Of a DNA stretch of 64,000 nucleotides, positions 8,417 to 17,360 are shown one piece after another (the first letter of the stretch is position 1; every line of letters begins with the position of its first letter). The stretch covers positions 1 to 64,000 of the forward strand of contig NZ_WHNW01000002.1 of NCBI RefSeq assembly GCF_009362845.1, in the 5' to 3' direction. The translations under genes and the position numbers were made by a program. The notes beneath the pieces are model-generated. The model saw only the letters and a list, made by a program, of their open reading frames with translations. It was not told where the DNA came from and ran no database searches. The stretch is from Ostreibacterium oceani. GTDB taxonomy: Bacteria; Pseudomonadota; Gammaproteobacteria; Cardiobacteriales; Ostreibacteriaceae.

Positions 8417-10180
8417 TCAATCAGCCTGCAAGGTTGCCTGTAATTGAAAATAACGCCCTTGCTGCTGCATCAACGCCTCATGCGAGCCTATCTCGACAAT
8501 TTTGCCATCCGCCAAGACCACAATGCGATCCGCGTGGCGCACCGTCGACAGTCGATGGGCAATAATAATCGCCGTGCGGTCTTTAAACAGCACATCCAAC
8601 GCCGATTGGATTGCGCGTTCTGATTGGGTATCTAGCGCCGAGGTTGCTTCGTCCATAATAATGATTGGCGCCGCTTTATAAAGCGCTCTCGCGATGGATA
8701 AGCGTTGTCGCTGCCCGCCCGATAGGCGTAGCCCAGATTCACCAATCAGCGTATCAAATCCTTGGGCTAATGTCTGGATAAAAGGCGTGGCTTGGGCTAA
8801 TTCCGCGACCTGCTCCACCCGTTTCCTATCGATTTTATCCAGTGGCTCACCGTAGGCAATGTTGGCTGCCACGGTATCATCAAACAAAACCACGTCTTGA
8901 CTCACATAGGCAATCTGTGCGCGCAAATTTTGCAACGACAATTGATGGATATCCACACCATCTAAATAAATATGCCCTGTACGCATCTCATAAAATCGCG
9001 GAATCAATGACACCAGTGACGATTTCCCGCTACCAGATGCACCGACCAATGCCACGGTTTCACCCGCTTCAATCGTTAGATTAAAGTCGTCTAATACCAA
9101 CGCATCCGCTTCCGCATCCGCATCCGAATAAGCAAAACTAACCTGCGAAAAAACAAGCCGGCCTAACACGTTATCAGGTAAGGTTGCCTGATGCGTGGCA
9201 TGAGCAGCATCTGTTTCTGTGGCTTCATCCAAATAGCAAAAAATACTCTCACTCGCGGCCAATCCGCGTTGAATTTCTTCGTTAATCCGCATGAGTTTTT
9301 TAATCGGTGACGGTAATAACCCCATCGCCCCGACAAACGCGAAAAACGCCCCAGGTGTGAGTTGGTTAGCCACGGTCTCGCGCGCCAACAGCCAGATGAT
9401 TAAAGACAACACACAAACGATAATCCATTCGATTATCGGTGTGCTTAACGCCGTGGCGACTTCGCTTTTAATCGATGCACGGCGAATGGCATGGATAGCT
9501 TGGGTGAATTTATTCACCTCTTGTGCTTGGCTACGGTAGATTTTGACAATTTTATGGCCTTTGATGTTTTCATCCAAAATATGGTTCATCGCGCCCATAT
9601 TGCCTTGGATACTTTGCGCCAACCGCCGCAATCGCTTGCTGACCAACACCACAATCCAGCCGACCAACGGCGCAATTACAAAAATAATCAACGTCATTTT
9701 CCAATTAACGTACAGCAAATACGACAAATACGCGATGACCATGACACCTTCTCGAACTAGCGTAATAATGGCGTTGGTGGCCGCCCCAGTGAGTTGCTGT
9801 ACATCATAATTAAATTTGGATAGCGTTTGCCCTGAATTCACACGATCATAGTAACGACTAGGGAGCTGGTGCAAATGCCCAAACATCTGTTGCCGAAAAT
9901 CAAATACAATTTGACTCGCAACCCAGCGCGAAGCATAACCGCTTAGAAAAAAACCAATCCCACGGACAAAGGTAATTAGTAATAAAAACCCAATCACGGC
10001 TTGAATTGCCCGCATGTCTTTACCAATTAATCCGTCGTCAATAATAGGCTGGATATTGGCGATATATAACGCATTCGTACTCGCATAAACGGCGGTTGCC
10101 AACAGCATTAGCGCGACCATCTTCCAGTAAGGCAATACATAGCCTAACAAGCGTTTATATAAAGTGACACTTTGTTTCAT
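8417..10180 (-). CDS. msbA: MsbA-type lipid A export ABC transporter
   Basis: This 587-residue half-transporter has six predicted membrane segments in residues 1 to about 310 and a C-terminal ATPase domain with Walker A (GASGSGKSSL), Q-loop (IAYVSQDVVLF), signature (LSGGQRQRLS), Walker B (IIIMDEATSALD) and H-loop (IIAHRLSTV). FRQQMFGHLHQLPSRYYDRVNSG and LVREGVMVIAYLSYLLYVNW are typical of MsbA, the inner-membrane flippase for lipid A-core. It is divergent from an LpxL/LpxM-type acyltransferase, a fitting lipid A context. The family is certain. Orthology to msbA is likely from sequence and neighbourhood. Confidence 0.92.
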   Translation of the reverse strand: MKQSVTLYKRLLGYVLPYWKMVALMLLATAVYASTNALYIANIQPIIDDGLIGKDMRAIQAVIGFLLLITFVRGIGFFLSGYASRWVASQIVFDFRQQMFGHLHQLPSRYYDRVNSGQTLSKFNYDVQQLTGAATNAIITLVREGVMVIAYLSYLLYVNWKMTLIIFVIAPLVGWIVVLVSKRLRRLAQSIQGNMGAMNHILDENIKGHKIVKIYRSQAQEVNKFTQAIHAIRRASIKSEVATALSTPIIEWIIVCVLSLIIWLLARETVANQLTPGAFFAFVGAMGLLPSPIKKLMRINEEIQRGLAASESIFCYLDEATETDAAHATHQATLPDNVLGRLVFSQVSFAYSDADAEADALVLDDFNLTIEAGETVALVGASGSGKSSLVSLIPRFYEMRTGHIYLDGVDIHQLSLQNLRAQIAYVSQDVVLFDDTVAANIAYGEPLDKIDRKRVEQVAELAQATPFIQTLAQGFDTLIGESGLRLSGGQRQRLSIARALYKAAPIIIMDEATSALDTQSERAIQSALDVLFKDRTAIIIAHRLSTVRHADRIVVLADGKIVEIGSHEALMQQQGRYFQLQATLQAD

Positions 10181-10330
10181 AAGCGGTGTTTTCGGGTGTT
10201 TCTAGTTGTTGACGAATTTTAACGGAGATTAACGTAAGCTGAAATATACCAAAATCAGTAAATCGGAGTTTATTATACAGATAATACTGGGTTTCGCATC
10301 ATCAGGTCATTCAATCACACAAGAAAATGG

Positions 10331-10336
10331 TATAAT
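10331..10336 (+). promoter_or_regulatory. Probable extended -10 promoter for the acyltransferase
   Basis: TGGTATAAT, a consensus extended -10 (TGnTATAAT), lies about 84 bp before the acyltransferase start. No good -35 is seen at 16-18 bp, which extended -10 promoters tolerate. It sits in the 239-bp divergent gap with msbA. I see no other clear element there. Confidence 0.45.
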
Positions 10337-10419
10337 CACGGTATAACCACGCGACGATGACCTTACTTGACCTCAGCCAAACAACTGCTCAGTCAAACAA
10401 CCGATAATGTTTTTAAGAA

Positions 10420-11295
10420 ATGATTAAAATCCTCTTTAACCTATTCTCCCATTTGCCGCACCGCGCTGCCAAACGACTGGCTGTGGTGCTAGGGCATTTG
10501 TTTTTTTGGCTACCAAATCGTGAAAAAAACATCGCCACCATCAACATCGCGCGGTGCTTCCCCGAGCTATCAAGCCAAGCGCAACAACAATTAGTCAAAC
10601 AAACGTTGATTGATAATGTCAACACGCTACTTGAGTTACCGCGCATTTTTACCAAAGGGGGCGACTATGCTTTGTCATTGATTCAATCCGTACACGGCCA
10701 ACAACACTACGATGCCGCACTGCAAAGTGGCAATGGCGTGATTTTACTGGCACCACATCTAGGTAATTGGGAAATTACCATCCATTATTTTAATCAGTTT
10801 TCTCCGATGACGGCGATGTTTGCACCACCCAAGCAGGCTTTTTTATATGATATTTTGCAACAAGCGAGAGAAAGCACAGGCGCAAAGCTAGTACCCACCA
10901 ATATTACGGGCATTCGTGCGCTAATGAAAACACTAAAAAACGGCGGCGCGATTGGCATTTTACCCGACCAGCAACCCAAAGCTGGCCAAGGCGGTGTGTT
11001 TGCCGATTTTATGGGGCATTCTGCCTTGACCATGACGTTGGTCAGCCAATTATTACAACGCCAATCAGCCACGGTGTTATTTGTCTTTGCCAAACGCGTC
11101 GCAAGCGGCTATGACATTCATATTTTGCCTGCGCCAGAGGGGCTAGACCACAAAGACGAACGCCTAGCCGCCACCGCGCTTAACCAAGGCGTAGCAGCAT
11201 GTGTCCACCTCGCCCCCAGTCAGTACCAATGGACTTATAAACGCTTTCACCGCCAGCCCAACGACGAGCAATCTCCCTATGAAAATGCCCCATAA
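10420..11295 (+). CDS. LpxL/LpxM-family lysophospholipid (lipid A) acyltransferase
   Basis: The protein has 291 residues, the usual size of the HtrB/LpxL family. The catalytic HxxxxE motif appears in LLAPHLGNWEITIHYF, and later family blocks include TNITGIRALMKTLKNGGAIG, ILPDQQPKAGQGGVFADFMG and a C-terminal YQWTYKRFHRQP, which matches the usual QYxWxYKRF signature. These enzymes transfer a secondary acyl chain to Kdo2-lipid IVA at the inner membrane. Its divergence from msbA supports a lipid A role. Sequence alone does not let me choose between lauroyl (LpxL) and myristoyl (LpxM) activity. Confidence 0.88.
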   Translation: MIKILFNLFSHLPHRAAKRLAVVLGHLFFWLPNREKNIATINIARCFPELSSQAQQQLVKQTLIDNVNTLLELPRIFTKGGDYALSLIQSVHGQQHYDAALQSGNGVILLAPHLGNWEITIHYFNQFSPMTAMFAPPKQAFLYDILQQARESTGAKLVPTNITGIRALMKTLKNGGAIGILPDQQPKAGQGGVFADFMGHSALTMTLVSQLLQRQSATVLFVFAKRVASGYDIHILPAPEGLDHKDERLAATALNQGVAACVHLAPSQYQWTYKRFHRQPNDEQSPYENAP

Positions 11296-11525
11296 AAATA
11301 CCCTGTGATTAATCTGATTGAGCTGCTTAATCTACTTAATCTGCCTAATCTGCTTTATGGCAAAGGCCTTGTTTAGCCTTATTGGGGCATGTTGGGGTTT
11401 GTTGGGGCATGCTGAGGTTTGCTGGGCTTTATTGAGCAAAGCAAACAAAGCAATCAAACTAGACTGATAGCACGAGGATATTTTAGGAAGAAAACCACTT
11501 GCTGAAAGAACAAAGATAATCACTG
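11296..11525. repeat. Low-complexity, imperfectly repeated intergenic DNA
   Basis: This 230-bp gap holds two degenerate tandem stretches: CTTAATCTRC-like units (about 11320-11350) and TTGGGGCATG/TTGGGGTTTG-like units (about 11390-11440). I see no convincing gene. A 63-codon minus-strand frame here is made of the repeats and I reject it. Confidence 0.5.
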
Positions 11526-11960
11526 CTAATAAGAAAGTGCCGAAATAGCAAATAGCACAAAAACAACAAACAAAAAAAAGAAAGCGCCGATTCTGACATG
11601 AGTCGATTCATGGTCTATCACATTAAACGGCCGGAATTGCAGTTTAAAAATAGCCCCCCATAGCTTAGGGATAATAATAAACCACTGAATATAGCCAATC
11701 GCAACAATAAAACACATAAAAACCAAACGCAATATAGTTTGGGCTATATCGTGATCGGAAGATAGGGTTTCTAGCATGGTTAAATTATCTAGATATTTTG
11801 CTGCTACAATCCCCAACGGAGCAGTTAAGCAAAACAGTGTAATATAAGTGAGAGCGAAACGAAACTCATCCGTCACATAAATTAAATCATATAGAAAAAC
11901 AGCGGTGGGCAATAAAAAATAACCTACCTTTAGGTAGGTTATTTTTTCAATGTTTAGCAT
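11526..11960 (-). CDS. Small integral membrane protein, unknown function
   Basis: The 144-residue protein has three or four hydrophobic segments (GYFLLPTAVFLYDLIYV, FALTYITLFCLTAPLGIVAA, LVFMCFIVAIGYIQWFII, IGAFFFLFVVFVLFAISAL). I recognise no family. The start is the ATG at 11958-11960, preceded by a GGAGACG ribosome site. Codons 4 to about 15 contain a perfect 15-bp inverted repeat with a 4-base loop and a following T-run, which looks like an intrinsic terminator in the gene's own direction. The gene may therefore be attenuated, or ribosomes may have to melt the hairpin for transcription to continue. Low-complexity DNA follows it. Confidence 0.6.
   Translation of the reverse strand: MLNIEKITYLKVGYFLLPTAVFLYDLIYVTDEFRFALTYITLFCLTAPLGIVAAKYLDNLTMLETLSSDHDIAQTILRLVFMCFIVAIGYIQWFIIIPKLWGAIFKLQFRPFNVIDHESTHVRIGAFFFLFVVFVLFAISALSY
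11914..11947 (-). terminator. Perfect 15-bp hairpin with T-run inside the start of a CDS
   Basis: On the minus strand, arms 11947-11933 (AAAAAATAACCTACC) and 11928-11914 (GGTAGGTTATTTTTT) are perfectly complementary around the loop TAAA, and end in a run of six T. This has the form of a factor-independent terminator and works in either direction because of the A/T arms. It covers roughly codons 4-15 of the membrane protein gene. Confidence 0.6.
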
Positions 11961-12037
11961 AAACGTCTCCTGTGATAGTATCGCAATCCGATTAACCCAA
12001 TTAATCCATTATCAACGAGCTATCTGCTAATCGCCAA

Positions 12038-14253
12038 TTACTGGGCACAAGCTGCGCCTTTTAGGTTGGCTAGCTTCACTAGGTTAAATGACTTGCTTCC
12101 ATCTTCGCCTGACAGGGTCGCACTGCCGCTATTGCAGTTATCAAACCTGATTTGCAGTGTACCCCAATTTCGAATACCACTATTGCCATCTGTCGGTGCG
12201 CTCGTAAACGTCCCGCCGTTACCCGCATACCCCGTATAAACCGGTATCGTATAGGTCTGACCAGGCACTACTGCTTCTACAGATAACGCATCCGATAATA
12301 GCCAATGCGTATTACCGTTTGCACCACTTTTATAGCCATAATAATACGCCAGCAACTGATTGTTCGTTGTGTTAATCACATTAAACCCAAGACCGCTTTC
12401 AGTCGTGTCGTACCACGTGCCGCTGATATTGAAAAACGGATTATTAGTAACTGCATCACCGCATTCAGCGCCTTTGACATTGGCGAGCTTAATCATCTCA
12501 AATGACTTGGTGCCATCTTCGCCAACCAAGGTCGCCGTCGCGGCATTGCAGCCAGTAAAGGTAAGCTCGACGTTGCCCCATTCGGTCAAGCCGCTTCTGT
12601 CCGTAGTCGGGGCGCTATCAAAGCGACCGCCATTGCCCACAAAACCCGTATAGACAGGTAGGGTGTAGGTTTTGCCCTGTTCAATTTGCGATACGGCCAA
12701 AGCGTCTGTCAATAACCACAGCGCATCGCCAGTAGTGTTGCCGTTAGTGTTGCCATCAGCATTCTCATAGCCATAAAAATACGCCACCAACTGGTCGTTC
12801 GCCGTTTGAATCATGTTAAACCCTAACCACTCTGGTTGCGGTCATACCACGTCCCGCTGATGTTGGATATGGTCTCGCCTAACTCTGCCACAAAAATATC
12901 GAACGCTTCATTGGTGTCATTAGGCACCAAGTTAGTAGCACTCGAACCAAATGCTACCGTTTGACCATCGGCTGATAAACTAGGGAACCCACTACCATTG
13001 TAGGGCCAACTATTGCCAAATTCATTATTTTCATCGAGCAAAGCAGCAATGACTTCAGTTTGCCCCGTCTCTTGGTCATAAATATAAATTCCATAAAAAG
13101 AAGGGCCGCATCCCAGAAAGTCGCATGCTTGGTATTCAGGTGAATAAGCAATATATCGCCCATCGGCAGATAATGATACACGATAATATACAGCACTGGA
13201 AATTTCTTCTTCATAAGGAATATCCGCGGTAATTCGTTTGATTTCTCCTGTCTCCAGATTACGCACAAAAACATCCCAGTTGTTATTCGTCGTATCACCC
13301 GCCACGAGGTTGTCTGCGCTCGATACAAACGCCACGTAGCGACCATCGCCTGAAATCGCTGGCGCAGAAAATTGGCTGTTTGCCTGCTCGCCTGCGCTAC
13401 CGACACTCACACGGGTGGTCTCGCCCGTCTCACGGTCGTGCACAAAAATATCTGTTCGATTATTCGTATCACCCGCCACGAGGTTATCTACCCATGATTC
13501 AAACGCCACATAGCGACCATCGGCTGAAATCGCTGGCGATTCAGACCCGCCGTTTGCTTGTGTCCCTGCACTACTGACACTCACACGGGTAGTCTCGTCC
13601 GTCTCACGGTCGTGCACAAAAATATCGCTTTCGTTATTCGTATCACCCGCCACGAGATTATCTGCCCATGATTCAAACGCCACGTACCGACCGTCAGCTG
13701 AAATCGCTGGCGAATAAGATCCGCTGGTTGCCTGCGTACCTGCGCTACCGACACTGACACGATTGGTCTCGCCTGTCTCGCGGTCGTGCACAAAAATATC
13801 TGATAGATTATTCGTATCACCCGCCACGAGGTTATCTGCGCCTGATATAAACGCCACGTACCGACCATCGCCTGAAATCGCTGGCGCAGAAAATTGGCTG
13901 TTTGCCTGCTCGCCTGCGCTACCGACACTCACACGGGTGGTCTCGCCTGTCTCGCGGTCGTGCACAAAAATATCATCGTCGCCATTCGTATCGCCCACTA
14001 CGAGGTTATCTGCGTCTGATACAAACGCCACATAGCGACCATCGGCTGAAATCGCTGGCCAATAAGACCCGCTGGCTGCCTGTTCGCCTGCGCTATTGAC
14101 ACTGACTGGCGTGACTTCTTGTGCATAAATGGTCATCGTACAAGCTAACCCCGATAACAAGCAGATGGCTTTTACCAACGGCTTGGCGCGGCTTGAAAAC
14201 ACCCCTGCAAATTGATGCATAATATGCTGATTTTGACAGTCAGAACGATACAT
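12038..14253 (-). pseudogene. Secreted beta-propeller protein with two C-terminal GTWYD domains, split by a frameshift
   Basis: Two adjacent frames make one protein. The first (14253-12823) has a signal peptide (LVKAICLLSGLACTMTIYA) and TolB/PD40-like propeller repeats of about 58 residues (SADGRYVAFVS, DIFVHDRETGETTRVSVGS), and ends ISGTWYDRNQSG-stop. The second (12814-12038) continues with GFNMIQTANDQLVAYFYGY and then a second complete copy beginning ISGTWYDTTESGLGFNVI. Aligning the two copies shows one missing base near 12825 (GGTTAGGG where GGTNTAGGG or similar is expected), which creates the TAG. With the frame restored the product would be about 740 residues with a propeller and two related domains of about 125 residues. 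The split could be a real mutation, a phase-variable state or a sequence error. Confidence 0.8.
13250..14090 (-). repeat. Near-identical 174-bp internal repeats (propeller blades)
   Basis: The anchor CACAAAAATATC recurs at 13441, 13615, 13789 and 13963, exactly 174 bp (58 codons) apart, with a more diverged copy 177 bp away at 13264. The units are highly similar at DNA level, so recombination or slippage could change blade number in frame. Confidence 0.85.
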
Positions 14254-14399
14254 GGTTTGCTTACTCCTTGTTAATTAATTCAAAGTCATCATAAAACGCA
14301 CGGATAACCTTGTCAATCTAAAACCATCCCTCAAGCAGCCAATTTAAAAAATCAGAAACAAATAAGCACCTTCGCCCCAGATTCACCTCAGATTCGGCT

Positions 14400-15782
14400 T
14401 CATTTTTTTGGACTTTTCACCAACAGCGCCATCGACTCCACGTGTGCCGTGTGGCTAAACATATCCATCACGCCTGCGTTTTCTAATTGGTAGCCATACT
14501 GATTGACTAGCATCTCCACATCTCGGGCAAGCGTCGCGGGGTGGCACGAGACATACAACACCTTTTCAGGGGCGAGATTGGCAATCAACGGCATGATTTC
14601 TAGGGCGCCGCTGCGTGGTGGATCGATCAGTATTTTGTTGTAACGATAGCCTTCTCGCCATTTCATCAATCGTGTTTCTTGGGTCAAATCGGCTTGGTAA
14701 AACGCCACATTATCGATTTGATTATTGTCTTTGTTGCGATTGGCCCAATCAACCAGTGGCTTAGCGCCTTCGACACCGACCACGTATTTTGCACGCTGTG
14801 CGATAGGCAAGGTGAAATTCCCTAACCCACAAAACAAATCCAACACCGTGTCGTTTTTATCAATCGCTAACCAGTCTAAGGCTTGCTTTAGCATCAACTG
14901 ATTCATTTCAAAATTAACTTGGGTGAAATGATACGGCAAAAAATCCATGACCAAAGGCGCAACATACTGCCCTGACTGTTGCTCTTGTGCCGTTTGTATA
15001 TCAATGTGGTACTGCAATACTTGATCATGCCCTAACCCATGCATGGTCGTCTCATTACCTGGCTGCAGATAAATCAACACATCGTGCGCCTCAGCAAACG
15101 ATTGCAATAACTGTAAATCCCCTTGCGTCAACGGGTCTAAATGACGAAAATTAAGCGCCAACGCATTATCACCCAGCGCCATTTCAACCTGCGGGATACG
15201 ATCAGGAATAGACAATTGTGCAACTAACGCCGAGATTGGCATCAACAAATCGGACAGCGCAGGCGCGAGTACTTCACACCGCGTCATATCGGCAATATAC
15301 GGACTATAACGCTCACGAAAGCCAACCAACACGCGACCCTTGCCCTTAACCTGTTTGATCCCCACGCGAGCACGGCGCCTATACCCCCAAGGACTGCCTT
15401 GCAAAGGCTCAACCAGCTGTTTAGGCAACGTTTTGGCCTGATGCGTCAGGTGATTGACTAATTGACTAGATTTAAACGCAATTTGTTTGGATGGCGCCAA
15501 ATGCTGCAAACTACACCCGCCACATACCGAAAAAGCCGCACATTTAGGGATGACGCGATCGGGGCTTGCGGTCGTGACGTTGGTCACCTGCCCTGCTAAC
15601 TGCTGTTTGCGTTTATTTTTATAGACAAAGCTAACCGTCTCATTCGGCAATGCACCCGTTATCATGACGGGCTTATCATTGGCATACGCCAAGCCGCGTC
15701 CATCAGTCAATAGCTCGGTAATCGTCGTGGTAAATTCGCCTTGTGGGAGCTTGGGCTTTCTGGTTCGTCGTTTATTGTTCAT
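14400..15782 (-). CDS. rlmD: 23S rRNA (uracil-1939-C5)-methyltransferase RlmD
   Basis: The 460-residue protein has an N-terminal TRAM domain (about 15-70). An iron-sulfur cysteine cluster follows (PKCAAFSVCGGCSLQHL, with a fourth Cys in MTRCEV). The C-terminal Rossmann methyltransferase domain contains VLDLFCGLGNFTLPIA, ILIDPPRSGA and the nucleophile region LYVSCHPATLARD. The order matches RlmD/RumA, which makes m5U1939 in 23S rRNA using S-adenosylmethionine. The start ATG overlaps the stop of the upstream PqiA-like gene by 4 bases, so they are co-translated. Regulation is not apparent. Confidence 0.9.
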   Translation of the reverse strand: MNNKRRTRKPKLPQGEFTTTITELLTDGRGLAYANDKPVMITGALPNETVSFVYKNKRKQQLAGQVTNVTTASPDRVIPKCAAFSVCGGCSLQHLAPSKQIAFKSSQLVNHLTHQAKTLPKQLVEPLQGSPWGYRRRARVGIKQVKGKGRVLVGFRERYSPYIADMTRCEVLAPALSDLLMPISALVAQLSIPDRIPQVEMALGDNALALNFRHLDPLTQGDLQLLQSFAEAHDVLIYLQPGNETTMHGLGHDQVLQYHIDIQTAQEQQSGQYVAPLVMDFLPYHFTQVNFEMNQLMLKQALDWLAIDKNDTVLDLFCGLGNFTLPIAQRAKYVVGVEGAKPLVDWANRNKDNNQIDNVAFYQADLTQETRLMKWREGYRYNKILIDPPRSGALEIMPLIANLAPEKVLYVSCHPATLARDVEMLVNQYGYQLENAGVMDMFSHTAHVESMALLVKSPKK

Positions 15783-16411
15783 GGGTTGCCTGATGGGTCG
15801 GGTGGGTCAGATGATTCAGATGATTCGGATAATTCGGATAATTCGGGTGGATTAAAGTCAGTTTGCATGGCGGTCTGCGTGGGCTTTACCGACTGCGTGG
15901 ACTGGCTAGACTGCATCGCATTCGGCGCAATGGTTTCAGCATCAGATTGACGCAGTTGTTTAATCCAAAAGCTCAACAAAATACTCGCTACAATCGAAAC
16001 CGTAAACACATAAAACCCAATATGTAACTGAACATCAACGAGCACGCGTAATTTTAGCAAAATAACCATTAACGCGATAACAAACACGTCCAGCATCGAA
16101 AAATGCCCCAGCGTCTCGACCACTTTTGTCATTTTGTTTTGCCAATTTCTGCACAAATGCCGAATCTGTAGCGCCATGGTCACGAGTTTTGCGACAGGAA
16201 AAATCACCGTAAATAACCCGATAATAATCAGCAAACTGGTGTTTTGTAGCGACGGTGTTTTGGCTAACAATAGCATTGAATTTACCAGGGAAAATTCATT
16301 CTCAAAAAAATAAAACTTTTTGACGGTCGCCATCGGCAGCAAGATTCCCCCCAGATAAGTCAGCACAACCAGTAGCCATAAAATGGACAGACCTATTTGT
16401 TTTGCACGCAT
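15779..16411 (-). CDS. PqiA-like (paraquat-inducible protein A domain) membrane protein
   Basis: The 210-residue protein has four predicted membrane helices and the PqiA-domain block ETLGHFSMLDVFVIALMVIL. It is a single PqiA domain, whereas E. coli PqiA carries two. PqiA proteins partner MCE-domain proteins in lipid transport across the envelope, but no MCE gene is next to it here. The C-terminal tail (about 165-210) is hydrophilic and ends in short Ser/Glu/Asp/Pro repeats (ELSELSESSESSDPPDP) encoded by 9-bp tandem DNA repeats around 15805-15850, so the tail length is probably variable. It overlaps rlmD by 4 bases. Confidence 0.75.
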   Translation of the reverse strand: MRAKQIGLSILWLLVVLTYLGGILLPMATVKKFYFFENEFSLVNSMLLLAKTPSLQNTSLLIIIGLFTVIFPVAKLVTMALQIRHLCRNWQNKMTKVVETLGHFSMLDVFVIALMVILLKLRVLVDVQLHIGFYVFTVSIVASILLSFWIKQLRQSDAETIAPNAMQSSQSTQSVKPTQTAMQTDFNPPELSELSESSESSDPPDPSGNP

Positions 16412-16493
16412 TGCTGGTTTGCCCTTATTTGGTTTGCCCTTAGCTTTGGCTTGCCCTTATTGCGGCTTTGCACTCGTATTAGCTTCATCGGTT

Positions 16494-17306
16494 TTACCCA
16501 TCGTTTCTACTACTAGTTTGGGCGCTAGTTTTGGCGCTAGCATCTAGGCATTGGGTTAATTTTTTAACCTCTGTGGTGGTTAATTCGACTGTTTTGCCTG
16601 GCGATAAGGTCTTAGGGATATCATAACTACCATAACGAACCCGTTTTAATCGGCTAACTTGGCACTCGACTGCCTCCCATAATCGACGGACTTCACGGTT
16701 ACGACCTTCGCGCAAACTGACTTTGAAAAAGTTATTTTTGACCTCCTCGTCAGGACTAATGGCAATGATTTGGTCGAAATGCGCCCAGCCATCATCTAGC
16801 TCGATACCACTTTCTAACTGCTGTAGCTTTGTCTCAGTAATTTCACCGAATACCCGCACGACATATTCACGCACGACTTCGTTACGTGGATGCATTAACG
16901 CATTAGCCAAGCCACCATCATTAGTAAAAAGGAGCAACCCTGAGGTATTGGCATCCAATCGCCCAATCATCACCCAACGACTATTTTTAATCGGCGGTAG
17001 GTCTTTAAACACGGTGGGACGGCCTTGGTCGTCTTTGCGTGTACATAACACGCCAACGGGCTTGTGATAGGCGATGACCCGTGTTTTGCGCTCGCTTTTG
17101 ACTTCGCTAAGCACGACGCGACGCCCTTTGATTTGAATTAATTCATTGCCTTGTAACGGCTGTCCGAGCGTCGCTGGCTTGTTATTCACTTTGACTTCAC
17201 CTGCTTCGATTAGGCGCTCAATTTCTCGCCGTGAGCCAAAGCCTAACGCCGCCAATTTTTTTTGGATGCGCTCGCCCGTTGCTTTTTTGGAAGGTGTTTT
17301 TGCCAT
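16494..17306 (-). CDS. rluB: 23S rRNA pseudouridine-2605 synthase RluB
   Basis: The 270-residue protein has an S4 RNA-binding domain (RIQKKLAALGFGSRREIERL) at the N-terminus, followed by a pseudouridine synthase domain. The catalytic aspartate is in MIGRLDANTSGLLLFTNDG. YHKPVGVLCTRKDDQGRPTVF and LMHPRNEVVREYVVRVFGE are typical of the RsuA/RluB/E/F group, and length and motifs fit RluB best. It modifies U2605 in 23S rRNA. The last 15 residues are low-complexity Ser/Thr/Ala. The 82-bp gap to the PqiA-like gene includes short TTTGCCCTTA-type repeats. Confidence 0.87.
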   Translation of the reverse strand: MAKTPSKKATGERIQKKLAALGFGSRREIERLIEAGEVKVNNKPATLGQPLQGNELIQIKGRRVVLSEVKSERKTRVIAYHKPVGVLCTRKDDQGRPTVFKDLPPIKNSRWVMIGRLDANTSGLLLFTNDGGLANALMHPRNEVVREYVVRVFGEITETKLQQLESGIELDDGWAHFDQIIAISPDEEVKNNFFKVSLREGRNREVRRLWEAVECQVSRLKRVRYGSYDIPKTLSPGKTVELTTTEVKKLTQCLDASAKTSAQTSSRNDG

Positions 17307-17360
17307 GAGTTAAGTGTCCTATGTAATTAAATGCTGTCGCGCTATCGCCTGTATTCGGAT

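Noticed and set aside
8409-8429. Hairpin GCAGGCT/AGCCTGC at the end of msbA as a terminator
   Set aside because: It has a 7-bp stem but no T-run on either strand and includes the msbA stop codon, so function is not supported.
11332-11523. Minus-strand frame of 63 codons
   Set aside because: It consists of the degenerate intergenic repeats, has no ribosome site and resembles no protein.
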